From positions 558,001 to 622,000 of the forward strand of contig NZ_JAAQPI010000003.1 of NCBI RefSeq assembly GCF_011683955.1: DNA of 64,000 nt, in the 5' to 3' direction. This DNA comes from Pseudomaricurvus alkylphenolicus. Its GTDB lineage: Bacteria > Pseudomonadota > Gammaproteobacteria > Pseudomonadales > Cellvibrionaceae. The notes under the pieces are model-generated. The model was given only the letters and a program-made list of their open reading frames with translations. It did no database searches and was not told where the DNA came from. Positions 27,179 to 37,038 of this stretch are shown here, piece after piece; within the stretch, counting starts at the first letter, position 1; each line of letters opens with the position of its first letter. The position numbers and the translations under genes were made by a program.

Positions 27179-27682
27179 ATGAGATCCCAACAACAACTGT
27201 TTGCACGTTACCTGCAGGATTTGCCTGCCGGAGAACTGAGCTGGATCGGCCTGAGACCGACCCGACGTGAGCCTCTGATAGAAGTTGAGGAGGTGATGGC
27301 ATTGGCAGGGTTAGGACTGGAGGGAGACCATCGCTGCCGGAAATCACCAGGCTCAGCCCGCCAGATCAGCCTGATTTCGAACGAGCATATCGGCCTGATC
27401 GCTCACTACCTTAAACTGGAAAAGATTCATCCCGGACAATTGCGGCGCAATCTGGTGGTTCGCAATATCAACCTGACAGCTCTGCGACACCAGCGCTTTC
27501 GCATTGGTGAGGCCTTGTTTGAAGCCACCGCCCTCTGTCATCCCTGCTCGCGTATGAGTGAGGCTCTGGGCCCAGGCGCGGTAGCCGCCATGCTGGGTCA
27601 GGGTGGGCTCTGCGCCAGAGTCTTGGAATCCGGCCGGATTCGCCTTCACGACCCGGTCCAGCTGGTGTTGCCTGAAGTTTGA
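27179..27682 (+). CDS. MOSC-domain protein
   Basis: A 167-residue single MOSC domain (molybdenum cofactor sulfurase C-terminal fold). Visible are the N-terminal GLRPTRREPLIEVEEV, the GLEGDHRCR segment typical of YiiM/MOSC proteins, RQISLISNEHI, RRNLVVRNINL, and the conserved Cys in ALCHPCSRM. Members act in sulfur or molybdopterin transfer, or in detoxifying N-hydroxylated compounds with a molybdenum cofactor. The frame is open from 26894, but that part overlaps the receptor promoter. ATG 27179 begins the domain and ATG 27161 is an alternative. The start lacks a clear ribosome site. Confidence 0.85.
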   Translation: MRSQQQLFARYLQDLPAGELSWIGLRPTRREPLIEVEEVMALAGLGLEGDHRCRKSPGSARQISLISNEHIGLIAHYLKLEKIHPGQLRRNLVVRNINLTALRHQRFRIGEALFEATALCHPCSRMSEALGPGAVAAMLGQGGLCARVLESGRIRLHDPVQLVLPEV

Positions 27683-27724
27683 AATCAGGGAACCCCTCCG
27701 CCGCAGAGGCATCTATACAGTACT

Positions 27725-28921
27725 ATGGACTTGCCAATATTAATGGGTCAGATTTTGAGTCTTTGCGGGATCGCTCTCGGCGGACTCCTGATACAGCGGA
27801 TATTACGTTTGGATCTGACCCTCGCCAGTTTGCTCAGTGGTACGCTGGCGGCCATCGTCATTCCGGCCATGGAGTTGGATATCGGTCTGCGTGCCCACCA
27901 CGTCAAAGACCTGGTGTTCTTTGTGTTTCTGCCATTATTGGTGTTTGAGGCTGCCTGGCATATTCAGCCAGCGCAGCTTAAGCGTTGGTTAATCCCCGCC
28001 CTGCTATTGGCGACACTGGGGTTGCTGATTTCGGCGTTTGTCACTGGCGTGGGTATATATTTGGGCATCAATCACCCGATTGGCTTTCCCTGGGTGGCGG
28101 CATTTTTAACCGGTGCCATTCTGGCTGCCACGGACCCCGTTGCCGTCATCGCCAAGCTAAAAGCCTTGAAAGCACCAGAAGGCCTGACGACCCTGTTTGA
28201 AGGTGAAAGTCTGTTTAACGACACCACCGCGGTCGTTCTGTTTGGCCTGATGTTATCGCTGGCATTGCACCAGACGAATTCCGCTTCCATCGGCGGATTG
28301 TTTTTATCCGTGCTGTTTGGCGGTATCGCTATTGGTTTGGTCAGCGGTACCCTGACCTTGCTGGCGATTCATTTTATTCAGCAACCGCCCGCCACCATCG
28401 CTCTGCTGGTGTTCTGCGCCTTCGGCAGCTTTTATGTTGCCGAACACAGCTTTCACGTCTCAGGCATTATGGCGGTGATGAGCGCCGCCATGCTGACCCG
28501 AGTGCGCCTGGGCCAGAGCGCTCAACATTGCGCGGGCGTGGACCTCACCTGGGAATGGCTTGGCCTGGTGCTTAACACCCTCCTGTTCGCCCTGATGGGA
28601 TTGGTTCTGACTCTGGATATGTTTGTGGAACAGTGGCTGGCAATGCTGATTGCCATTGGCGCGGCACTGCTGGCACGCCTGGCGGCAGTCTGGTTTTGTG
28701 TGGGCCTGCTGCAGCTGGGGCAATACCCGTTGCCAGAAGGCTGGGGCTGGATACTCTGTGCCGGCGGGCTGCGCGGCGGCATCGCCGTGGCCCTGGTGCT
28801 GTCACTGCCGGTTGAGCTGCCCTATTGGTGGACCATTCAATCCATGGTGTTTGGGGTGGTGCTGTTTTCACTACTGGTACAGGGTGCGATCAGTGGTCGG
28901 TTGATTCAGCGACTTTGTTAA
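27725..28921 (+). CDS. Na+/H+ antiporter, CPA1/NhaP type
   Basis: An inner-membrane sodium/proton exchanger of 398 residues with about 12 hydrophobic segments. The diagnostic sites are ATDPVAVIAKLKAL and the ion-binding Asn-Asp in GESLFNDTTAVV, followed by late arginines in GLRGGIAVAL. There is no long cytoplasmic C-terminal tail, so it is a short bacterial form. It follows the MOSC gene by 42 nt on the same strand. It probably supports pH and salt homeostasis, fitting a marine setting. Confidence 0.92.
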   Translation: MDLPILMGQILSLCGIALGGLLIQRILRLDLTLASLLSGTLAAIVIPAMELDIGLRAHHVKDLVFFVFLPLLVFEAAWHIQPAQLKRWLIPALLLATLGLLISAFVTGVGIYLGINHPIGFPWVAAFLTGAILAATDPVAVIAKLKALKAPEGLTTLFEGESLFNDTTAVVLFGLMLSLALHQTNSASIGGLFLSVLFGGIAIGLVSGTLTLLAIHFIQQPPATIALLVFCAFGSFYVAEHSFHVSGIMAVMSAAMLTRVRLGQSAQHCAGVDLTWEWLGLVLNTLLFALMGLVLTLDMFVEQWLAMLIAIGAALLARLAAVWFCVGLLQLGQYPLPEGWGWILCAGGLRGGIAVALVLSLPVELPYWWTIQSMVFGVVLFSLLVQGAISGRLIQRLC

Positions 28922-28986
28922 AATCCGTCTTTACCTTCGCCCTAAAATCCTTCACATTGTCGACTGGAATGAGGGATAAACAATTG

Positions 28987-29877
28987 ATGGAAAACTGGAC
29001 GCTGGGTCAACTGATTGGCCAGGACTGGACGCCACCACTGCACACCGATCGAGGCGGCTACACGGTGACCATGCGCGAGACCAGCGGCTCGGAACCGGTG
29101 ATCCGAGCGCTGCGACAAGAGTCGCTTTCCAATACGACAAACACCGGTAAGCTCCACCTGGGTTGGGGCAGCTTTCGCAATCTGGACATCATGGCCGCCC
29201 GACAGTGTCAGTGGGGGCTGTTACTGGACATCAATATCCACCAGTTCACGGTGTGGGACGCCGTTTTTGAAGCCCTCAGGCAGACAGATCGACAGGAAGA
29301 TTTTGTGGATTGTGTTGTGCCATTGATTCCGGACTCCCCCAAACCCCGGCAATTTGCCAACAGTACTGCACACTGGCTCAAGGCAGATTTCTTGCGCCCG
29401 GACAGCTGGCTCAACTTTGAACATCCTGATCGCTTTTCTCATATCCAGCGCATGGTGATCGAAGGTCGTATTATTACCGCTTGCCTGGATATGCGCGGCA
29501 GCACCAACGGCCACTCCCCACTGTTTGACGAACTGGCGCAGAACCTCAAAGTTGCCAGGGAATTGGGCGTAAGCCTGGATACATTGTACGTGTCCAATAT
29601 TCCCTGGATGCTAAACCAGCAGGAGGGGTTCTTTGGCGAGTCCCACCAGCTGCACCTGCATGATCAATCCGTTCAGGCCACGCGTCAGGCGAAACATAAC
29701 CTTCAAAAGATCGTGCAAGAGGAGTGTCACATCATCTCTGCCATGCACCTCACCCCCACCGCCACTGCTGAAAATCTGCACTGGGACACACGACTATATA
29801 CCCCAGCGCAGTTTTTCTCCGATGCCGTCTGGCAGGAAATGTCGGTCGCTCAGCCAAACAAACCCAGTGGCGAATAG
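28987..29877 (+). CDS. Hypothetical protein resembling the LIC_10091 Rossmann-like family
   Basis: A 296-residue cytoplasmic protein. The segment around FLRPDSWLNFEHPDRFSHI, then MVIEGRIITACLDMRG and LDTLYVSNIPWML, resembles the Rossmann-like LIC_10091 family, where GRI…L.D and YLSN motifs recur. I cannot confirm this by alignment. The function is unknown. ATG 28987 is preferred (GAGGGA 10 nt upstream) over ATG 28969. Its 3' end overlaps the convergent DUF1501 gene by 28 nt. Confidence 0.6.
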   Translation: MENWTLGQLIGQDWTPPLHTDRGGYTVTMRETSGSEPVIRALRQESLSNTTNTGKLHLGWGSFRNLDIMAARQCQWGLLLDINIHQFTVWDAVFEALRQTDRQEDFVDCVVPLIPDSPKPRQFANSTAHWLKADFLRPDSWLNFEHPDRFSHIQRMVIEGRIITACLDMRGSTNGHSPLFDELAQNLKVARELGVSLDTLYVSNIPWMLNQQEGFFGESHQLHLHDQSVQATRQAKHNLQKIVQEECHIISAMHLTPTATAENLHWDTRLYTPAQFFSDAVWQEMSVAQPNKPSGE

Positions 29878-31088
29878 TTGTGCTCGGGAACCACAGCCGA
29901 TACATCATTATTGGCCAGGAACCCGGTAAGCAAATCGCCGTATATGTCACGATAGTCGGTGGCCATGGCCAGATAGCGGCCGCGCTCCATGGCGGATTCA
30001 TCCAACGTCGGCCAATCGCCGTAAATACCACCGATGACACCGCCGCCCAACAACATCCAGGTAGAGGCAAAACCGTGGTCGGTGCCAAAACTGCCATTCT
30101 CGTCTGGCGTGCGACCAAACTCGGTACCCACCATGATGCAGATATCCGCCATGCGATCGCCCATGTCCATGTAGAACGCGTTGATACCCTGAGACAGGGC
30201 TGCCAGGCCATTAGCCTGACGGCCCACGGCGGCACCCTGGTCGGCGTGGGTATCCCATCCGCCAATATTGACATTTGCCAGTTCCAGCCCCACATCGGCC
30301 TTGATAATACGAGCAAGTGTCATCAACTGGTTACCGAAACCGTTGGCCGGGTATTGGGCACCATTGGCCGGGCTGTAGGGCATTTCGTTGATGGCATTGA
30401 GCGTGTCGATGTCCGCAATAAACTGCTGGCCGGCGGAGTGCACCAATTGATGATTGGCTAGCTCCTGGGCCGGATGTTGATAGATTTCCTGCAGACGCGC
30501 CAACAACGCTGCCTCTTCCTCGCCATTGACGCCGAACCCGACATTGTCGAGACGCGACAGTGTCGTCACCGACGCTCGCCCACGCAGGGCTTGGACCAGA
30601 TCGTTACCGATACTGACCGCCCGCAGGAGTCCATCCTGATTGAGACTGGAAAGGTGCCGGTTCATCCAACCGGTATCGCTGTCTTCCGCGATAGCGCTTT
30701 CAATATAGTGCTGGGATTGAAAATGAGAGCGACTGGCGTCGGGATAGTGAGTGGCGGGCAGCAATGCCAGCTGCCCCTGCAGGAACAGATTGTGAAGCTC
30801 AGCCATGGCCGGATGCAAACCAAAGAAGCCATTGAGATCCAGCGCAGTGCCATCACCACCCGGCGGCGCAATAGCAATGGTGGGGCGCAAATCGTAGTAG
30901 CGTTGCTCACCATAGGGGACGACCACATTGAGTCCGTCGCAGCCACCGCGCTGAAAAATATTCACCAGTGTTTTGCCTTCTGCCGCCAAAGCTTTTGGCA
31001 GCGTCAACTGAAACGGTGTACCGGAAGCCAGACCTCCCAGGGCGGCACCGGACAACATGAGCTGCTTGATAAACTGTCTACGTTGCAT
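29850..31088 (-). CDS. DUF1501 Tat-exported protein
   Basis: A 412-residue protein of the DUF1501 (alkaline-phosphatase-like fold) family. The Tat signal is QRRQFIKQL plus a hydrophobic stretch ending ALAAE. The mature part starts NIFQRGGCDGLNVVVPYG and has GGWDTHADQG and GTEFGRTPDENGSFGTDHG, the family's metal-site-like segments. It is translated 14 nt after the DUF1800 gene (AAAGGAG at good spacing), the standard DUF1800–DUF1501 pairing. Such pairs are thought to act outside the cytoplasm, but the reaction is unknown. Confidence 0.93.
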   Translation of the reverse strand: MQRRQFIKQLMLSGAALGGLASGTPFQLTLPKALAAEGKTLVNIFQRGGCDGLNVVVPYGEQRYYDLRPTIAIAPPGGDGTALDLNGFFGLHPAMAELHNLFLQGQLALLPATHYPDASRSHFQSQHYIESAIAEDSDTGWMNRHLSSLNQDGLLRAVSIGNDLVQALRGRASVTTLSRLDNVGFGVNGEEEAALLARLQEIYQHPAQELANHQLVHSAGQQFIADIDTLNAINEMPYSPANGAQYPANGFGNQLMTLARIIKADVGLELANVNIGGWDTHADQGAAVGRQANGLAALSQGINAFYMDMGDRMADICIMVGTEFGRTPDENGSFGTDHGFASTWMLLGGGVIGGIYGDWPTLDESAMERGRYLAMATDYRDIYGDLLTGFLANNDVSAVVPEHNYSPLGLFG

Positions 31089-31102
31089 TGTGGTGCACTC
31101 CT

Positions 31103-34100
31103 TTACTGATACTGAAATCCAGGGTAACTGATCAACAGGGCCAATAGTCTCTGCAATTTAAGCGGTGCATCTTCGGCGCCCATCGCAAAATCTCCGCCTT
31201 CGTTGAGAATCGCCAGCGCTTGCTCTCGCTCCAGTTCGCCACTGTGATTCAACAGCAGGTTAAAGAGATAACCTACGATAGCGTCTGCGGTGCGAATACC
31301 CCGCTGATCCAACTGCTGATGCAGGTCGAAATCACCACCGGCATTGTCGAAGGCCATCGCCGTGGCAAAACGGGTGCGTTGCAACATGGCATCAACGTTA
31401 ATCCAGTCGGCCCCCACTTCTGAATAACCGTCCGGAGCCGGGCGAGCGAACAACGGCATGCCAAGATCTGCCAAGAGTTCTATGCCCACATCCGGCTCTG
31501 CGTCCACATCCAAGGCGCGCATGGCGCTCAGATAGAATTCCAGGGGTGTCTTCACTTTGGTGGCGAGATTATCGGGGCTACTGAAGGCATCTGATTCCAG
31601 AATCACACGAACCACTGCCGCGATGTCTCCATCAGTGGCGAGGAAGGTGCTGGCGCATTGACCCTGCAGATCAGGCTGCGACGTTTCGGAAACCCAGAAA
31701 GTCACCAGTTTGCCGCAGACGAAACGTGCCGTGGAGGGATGACGACTGAGCAGATCCAAAACCTGCTCCCCCTCTTCCAGGCCACCACCGGTAATGGTCT
31801 GCCCCAGGAACAGTTTATCCTCAGAGTCATGGTTGTTGCTGAAGAACATAAACTGTCCATCAGCTACGCCCCAGCCCGTCAGAATGCGAGCCAGCGCGAT
31901 TACATCCTCTTGGGTATAACCGCCATCCACACCCAATGTGTGCAGCTCCATCAACTCACGGGCATAGTTTTCGTTGATGTTGTTGGCACGACTCTGCACA
32001 TTGTTGAGGTATTCCAGCATTGCCGGACTCTTGGCGCTGATACCCAGCAGATCACGAAAGCGCCCCAAGGCGTTGTCTCGAAATCCATCGTTCTCGGCAG
32101 CCTCATAGAGCGTGTTATTGTGGGCACGGTAATTGGTGCTGAAGTGATTTTCCCAAAACCAGGCCATCACCTGCTGCAACTGTCGCTCACTGAATATCTG
32201 ATAGATCAGCTCGCGGCGACGCAGGTCGTCGATCTCTTCCAATGGCAACTGACTGATGAGTGCCTCCAACGGAGAATCGTCGATGCCGGCCGGATTAAGC
32301 TGGGCGTCCAGCCAGTTTTGGACGCCCACGGCGTTGACCTCAGTTTCCAAATCCGGTGTCATGCCAAAGGTACCGCGTTGCAGTAACTGGCGCACCAACG
32401 GATCGGCACGAAAGGTACTGAGTTGCAATTCCACCTGAGCACTATTACCACTGTTGTCCAAAGCCAACAGTACTAATTGCAAATCGCTGTTCTCAGCAAC
32501 CAGACCATTACTGACAAAATAGGCCCATTGGTCTGACCCCAACTGCACCGGTTGCTCGTCCAGAACGGTTCCCAAAGCGCTGTCTTGCAGTGTCAGCGTC
32601 AGCGAGGCAACACCGATGTCATCCGTAACGGTACCAGCAAGCGTAAATCCGGAGACTCGAACATCGTCACCGTTCTGGTGTGAGGTCACTGCCAATTGCG
32701 GTGCCGTAGCGTCCTCCACCACCTCGTAAGTGGCGCTGACACTGTCGCGGTTGCCCATTCGATCGGAGGCGGTTGCGGTTATGATCAACTCCGAATTGAG
32801 CGCCAGCCAGGCAGCGGGAATATCCACCGACCATTCGCCATTACCTTCCGGCGTCAGCGTCAGTTGCTGCGCATTGCCAAGGTTGTCCTGAGCTTGAATC
32901 TGAATACTGACCAGTTGGCGATCATCGCTGGCGATACCACGCAGCTGGAACCCGCCCAATGCAATCTGCTGTTGCTGCGGCGCCACTATCTCGATACTGG
33001 GGGCTTGGGTGTCGATGCCCTGATCATCATCCGGAGCGATGGCAAACTGGTATGGGCCGGCGTTAAAAATCCCGCTGCTATAGATCCGGCTGACATTATC
33101 AAAGGGTTCAACCGCTTTTAGAACATAGGCAGCGCTACCCAGGTGCTGCAGATCAAAAACCACTTGGCCTTGAGCGTCAGTATAACCCGATGCCTCGTAC
33201 GCCAGAGAGCCGCCATCGGCCAGGCGGTAGGCTTGCACTCGCACATTCGACAGCACCGAATTAGTGTCGCGGTTTACCAGGGTAACGGGCAATGCACCCA
33301 CCTCCAGCGTCAAGGCGCCGGGTTGCGTGACAACATCGCTATAGGCGTAGCCGGCATACTTGCGGGTGCGAAAACGAAATTGCCTGCCCTCAGTAATACC
33401 GGGCAGATCAAATACGGCCACACCATTGGGATTGGTTTTGATGGCGAAGAGATTTTGCCACTGCTGCTCCTCATTGAGCGTCTGTACTTTTACGTATTGC
33501 TCCACCACCGGTTCATCGCTGAGTAAATCCACGACTTGCACTTGCACCGGCGGATTCCCGACCACAAATTCGAAGTTGCCTTCGGCACCAAGATCACCGC
33601 TGGTCTTGTAGCGTCCATCAGACAATGCCCTGGACTTCAATCGGTAGACTTCCCCTTGCCCCAAGGCTGGCGGATCGATCAGGAGCTTGCCCTGAGCATC
33701 GGAAGTGGCCCGACCAACCCAGCGGCTTTCACCGGTTTCTAATTGGTAGGCTCGCAGATCAACCACGTGATCCACCAACGGGGGTTGCTCTGTCTGACTA
33801 CCATCACGCACCTGAACAACCAACTTACCCAGTTCCCAGCGCCGATCTTCCGGCTCCGTAAAAGATTCGCTGTGAGCCGTATAGTTGTTAAAGGCACGCA
33901 CTCTTAAGCGAAAGGAATTGTTGCCGTCAAATGCTGCGGTACTAAACTGTGCAAGGCCGGCAGCATCCGTTACCGCTTTGGCGTGATAACGGTACTTGCC
34001 CTCCTCGTCCAGGCGGGTCAGCACAACCTCCCGCTCTGGCAGAGGGGTTCCGTTGCCGGCTTGTACCAGACTGACCTGCATGGGCGCATGCCCGACAACC

Positions 34101-35761
34101 AGATCGAAGGCGCCGGGACCATCAATGCGCTGCTGATACAGGGTGCGCCCGTCGAAGGCACTTCTGGCGGAAACCAGGAATGCATCCGCCTCCACGTTTG
34201 GAGGAAGATCCAACAATACAAGACCCTGCTCATCGCTCGTGTAGGAAGCAATGCGTGTGGTTTCACTGCCCTTCTGTGCCAATAAATCCAGCCGATGTTC
34301 GGCCAGGGGCTCCAGAGGGGAATCACTACCTGCGCTGTTGTCCGTTACATTACCATTGAACAATCGGACTTGAATGCTGCCCACTGCCCAATCCCTTTCG
34401 CCGGGTTCGGTAATGGCCTCGCTGACGGACCATTTATTGTTGAATTGTTTGGTGTTCAGAAATATTTTTTGGCCGTTTCCCAAACGAGGCAAGTCGGCAA
34501 CCAGAACGCCGTTGGAATCGGTAACTTTCTTACCCACCCATTTGTATTCTCCAGTGTCCAGCAGCTCTCGCAATACCACTTCGATTCCGGCCATTGGCGC
34601 GCCGGTCTGACCGTGCTGGACAGCAACCGTTAGAGGAATATTACCCACCACAAAACGGTGTTCACCGGGATTATTAAACGGATAGTAATAACTCGTACGG
34701 CCATCCGTTGGACTGACCGAGCGCAGCTGGTAATTTTGAGGTTCATCAGATTCCAACAAATCGAATTGCACTTGCCCCTGTTCATCGGATTGCAAAGTGG
34801 CAATGGAACGAAAGCCGTCTTCCGTTTCCCGCTGCAAAACCACACTGTGATTGGTAAGTGCGGGGTGCTGACTCAAAGTACCGTTGAGCAGCTGGAGTTT
34901 GACAGTACCAATGATCCAATTCAGATCACCGGACTCGGTGACAGTTTTGATCGAACTTAATGGCCCCAGATGGCGTGTAGAGAGCTGGAAAGCCTGCCCT
35001 TCATTGAGCCCTTCCAACTCCCACTCAATACGGCCATCCGCATCGGTCAGCAGCTTGCCGTACCAGTGCAGCCCATCATCGGTAACCCGTTTGGCCACCA
35101 CTTCCACGTTGGGAATCGACGTACCTGTCTTGGCATTGGTTACCTGTAGGGACAGAGGCAGTTCACCCACTGTAAAGTCGACACCTTCAGAACCATCGAA
35201 TTCCTCGGAGACTTTCCAGCGCCCGGAGATCGGGCTCCTGGCCATCAGTCGGTAGCGATGCTCCGCAAGGTCCAGTTTCAGCAGCCCAAGTGAATTGGTG
35301 GTGAGGTACGCGATGGTGCGGAACACCCCCTCATCATCTGTGCGCTGCAATTTAACCGTTTGCTCTGCGAATGCCGGTGTACCCTCTTGGGTGCCGTCGA
35401 GAACAGCTATGCGCAGGTTACCCACGGAAAGTTCGGTAGGCCCGGCCTCACTGACAGGTCCCAATCGCGCTCGAAAGCCGTTAAACGCGGTCAGCTCAAA
35501 CAGGTAACTCTGACCACTGGAGAAATCCAGATCAAACTCGGCGACACCCCCCTCGCCGGTATCACGGCGCTGGCGCCAACTGAGGCTGCCATCGGCCTTT
35601 ACTTCCTTGGCCACCACTTGTATGCCCACCAGCGGTTCACCACTGTCCGCATCCAACAGGGTCAGCGGCAAAGCATCTGCCAGCGCTCCCGAGGAAAAGC
35701 TTGCCACTAATAGGGTCAGAAATCCCAACCACTGGGATAACCAGCGCTTGTAAGTTTGCAT
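31103..35761 (-). CDS. Very large DUF1800 protein with ~10 repeated extracellular modules (1552 aa)
   Basis: The signal peptide (1–~29) ends ALA. Residues ~30–960 contain about ten related ~90-residue beta modules, each built as a V-x-N/D-x-x-[TS]-G-x-P opening, a V-x-L/A-K-R strand, a TDxxGxxxxDL turn and a closing VGxxPL. They resemble carboxypeptidase-regulatory or Ig-like domains. Two further Ig-like domains start near TQAPSIEIVAP and APQLAVTSHQNG. The last ~400 residues are DUF1800 (LLQRGTFGMTPDLE, WFWENHFSTN, YARELMELHTLGVDGGYTQ, ARILTGWG, LLALLISYPGFQYQ). The frame is open upstream to 35902, but ATG 35761 has AGGAGG and begins the signal peptide. It is transcribed with DUF1501. Confidence 0.88.
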   Translation of the reverse strand: MQTYKRWLSQWLGFLTLLVASFSSGALADALPLTLLDADSGEPLVGIQVVAKEVKADGSLSWRQRRDTGEGGVAEFDLDFSSGQSYLFELTAFNGFRARLGPVSEAGPTELSVGNLRIAVLDGTQEGTPAFAEQTVKLQRTDDEGVFRTIAYLTTNSLGLLKLDLAEHRYRLMARSPISGRWKVSEEFDGSEGVDFTVGELPLSLQVTNAKTGTSIPNVEVVAKRVTDDGLHWYGKLLTDADGRIEWELEGLNEGQAFQLSTRHLGPLSSIKTVTESGDLNWIIGTVKLQLLNGTLSQHPALTNHSVVLQRETEDGFRSIATLQSDEQGQVQFDLLESDEPQNYQLRSVSPTDGRTSYYYPFNNPGEHRFVVGNIPLTVAVQHGQTGAPMAGIEVVLRELLDTGEYKWVGKKVTDSNGVLVADLPRLGNGQKIFLNTKQFNNKWSVSEAITEPGERDWAVGSIQVRLFNGNVTDNSAGSDSPLEPLAEHRLDLLAQKGSETTRIASYTSDEQGLVLLDLPPNVEADAFLVSARSAFDGRTLYQQRIDGPGAFDLVVGHAPMQVSLVQAGNGTPLPEREVVLTRLDEEGKYRYHAKAVTDAAGLAQFSTAAFDGNNSFRLRVRAFNNYTAHSESFTEPEDRRWELGKLVVQVRDGSQTEQPPLVDHVVDLRAYQLETGESRWVGRATSDAQGKLLIDPPALGQGEVYRLKSRALSDGRYKTSGDLGAEGNFEFVVGNPPVQVQVVDLLSDEPVVEQYVKVQTLNEEQQWQNLFAIKTNPNGVAVFDLPGITEGRQFRFRTRKYAGYAYSDVVTQPGALTLEVGALPVTLVNRDTNSVLSNVRVQAYRLADGGSLAYEASGYTDAQGQVVFDLQHLGSAAYVLKAVEPFDNVSRIYSSGIFNAGPYQFAIAPDDDQGIDTQAPSIEIVAPQQQQIALGGFQLRGIASDDRQLVSIQIQAQDNLGNAQQLTLTPEGNGEWSVDIPAAWLALNSELIITATASDRMGNRDSVSATYEVVEDATAPQLAVTSHQNGDDVRVSGFTLAGTVTDDIGVASLTLTLQDSALGTVLDEQPVQLGSDQWAYFVSNGLVAENSDLQLVLLALDNSGNSAQVELQLSTFRADPLVRQLLQRGTFGMTPDLETEVNAVGVQNWLDAQLNPAGIDDSPLEALISQLPLEEIDDLRRRELIYQIFSERQLQQVMAWFWENHFSTNYRAHNNTLYEAAENDGFRDNALGRFRDLLGISAKSPAMLEYLNNVQSRANNINENYARELMELHTLGVDGGYTQEDVIALARILTGWGVADGQFMFFSNNHDSEDKLFLGQTITGGGLEEGEQVLDLLSRHPSTARFVCGKLVTFWVSETSQPDLQGQCASTFLATDGDIAAVVRVILESDAFSSPDNLATKVKTPLEFYLSAMRALDVDAEPDVGIELLADLGMPLFARPAPDGYSEVGADWINVDAMLQRTRFATAMAFDNAGGDFDLHQQLDQRGIRTADAIVGYLFNLLLNHSGELEREQALAILNEGGDFAMGAEDAPLKLQRLLALLISYPGFQYQ

Positions 35762-35982
35762 ACTGCCTCCTGCATTGCCCGGCTTGGATCGTCGGGCAAA
35801 GTCTAGGAGTTTTTGACAGAGAAATTTGTCAACCGGATCACATAAGCCACGGGGAACAGCTTGTGATTGAAAAAAAAGACACGCAAAACCTTGCCACGGC
35901 ACGTATTGCTTTTTGTAAAACCGGATGGCCGCTGACGGTCACCCTATATTCGGGGACTGTTCAGGTTGGATCTGAATCGAAC

Positions 35983-36059
<77 letters not shown>

Positions 36060-36110
36060 AAGGCTTGAAGATAACCAAGATTGGAGGGCTCCACAAGCCC
36101 TCCGTCCGTT

Positions 36111-36737
36111 TTAGAGGTCCACACCCTGGCGAGCCTTGATGCCGGCCTTAAACGCATGTTTCACTTCTTTGACCTCAGACACGGTATCCATAATATCTTG
36201 CAGGGCAGAGCCGCCACCCCGGCCGGTGACCACCACGCTTTGCTCAACCGGGCGGTTCTTGAGGGCATTGAGGACCGTGTCCTCGTCCAGGTATTTGTAG
36301 GCGAGCATATAGGTCAACTCGTCCAGTACCACCACATCATAGCTGCCATCCTTGAGCATGGGCTCAGCGATAGCCCAGGTTTTTTCCGCCGCCGCAATAT
36401 CCCCACTGCGGTCCTGGGTATTCCAGGTAAAGCCAGTACCCATCTGGTGAAAGTCCACTTGCGGGCAATGATCTTTGATGTACATCTCCTCACCGGAGAG
36501 TTGCTGGCCCTTGATAAACTGAACCACACCCACCTTCTGGCCGTACCCCAAAGCACGCATGACGATGCCAAATGCCGAACTGGACTTGCCCTTGCCGTTG
36601 CCAGTCAGCAGCAGGGCCACGCCACGCTCGGTGGAAGCCTCCTCAATGCGGGCATCCACCTTGGCCTTTTGTTTTTCCATGGCAGCTTTGTGTTTCTGGT
36701 TTTTCTTGTCCTGCTGTGAAGTATCTTGTTCACTCAT
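36111..36737 (-). CDS. cobO: Cob(I)yrinic acid a,c-diamide adenosyltransferase
   Basis: This transfers the adenosyl group from ATP to the cobalt of corrinoids (CobA/BtuR/CobO family), giving adenosylcobalamin. The 208 residues have an acidic/basic N-terminal helix, then the P-loop [23 protein letters not shown], the [12 protein letters not shown] Walker-B-like segment, and TGRGGG. ATG 36737 (GGAG upstream) begins MSEQDTS. The frame is open to 36800, but that part is leader RNA. A cobalamin riboswitch lies directly upstream, consistent with feedback by the product. No other cobalamin biosynthesis gene is in the window, so it may serve salvage. Confidence 0.95.
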   Translation of the reverse strand: MSEQDTSQQDKKNQKHKAAMEKQKAKVDARIEEASTERGVALLLTGNGKGKSSSAFGIVMRALGYGQKVGVVQFIKGQQLSGEEMYIKDHCPQVDFHQMGTGFTWNTQDRSGDIAAAEKTWAIAEPMLKDGSYDVVVLDELTYMLAYKYLDEDTVLNALKNRPVEQSVVVTGRGGGSALQDIMDTVSEVKEVKHAFKAGIKARQGVDL

Positions 36738-36862
36738 ACCGTTATGTCTCCTGGCAATCGGACGGTTTGAGAGAGGACTACAGCGAGCGGGCACGCGCAA
36801 CAGCGCGTGCTTGTGGCTACCGCCGCCGGCCCTCCGCCAGCTCGTCAGTGATGTATTTCGCA

Positions 36863-37035
36863 GGTGCCTCTAGTACTCCTTGAAGGAATACCAGGCACCC
36901 CGGCGTGGATTGGTGTCGGGCTGGCCGCAGCTACTCGTTTGAGCAGCACTGAGGCTTACCGTTGCGGGGGCAGCGCCGGATTTACACCGGTCTTCCCAAC
37001 CCTCTGGAAGCGCAGCTTAGGTCTCAGGTGGCGGC
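36863..37035 (-). promoter_or_regulatory. Cobalamin (AdoCbl) riboswitch upstream of cobO
   Basis: The minus strand has GGGAAGACCGGTGTAAATCC, then GCTGCCCCCGCAACGGTAA, the B12-box core, then CAGCCCGACACC as the 3' conserved segment (about 36925). A further strong hairpin, GGTGCC/GGCACC with loop at 36863–36899, lies between aptamer and gene and is probably the expression platform. It has no U-run, which points to control of translation rather than termination. Confidence 0.93.
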
Positions 37036-37038
37036 TTG

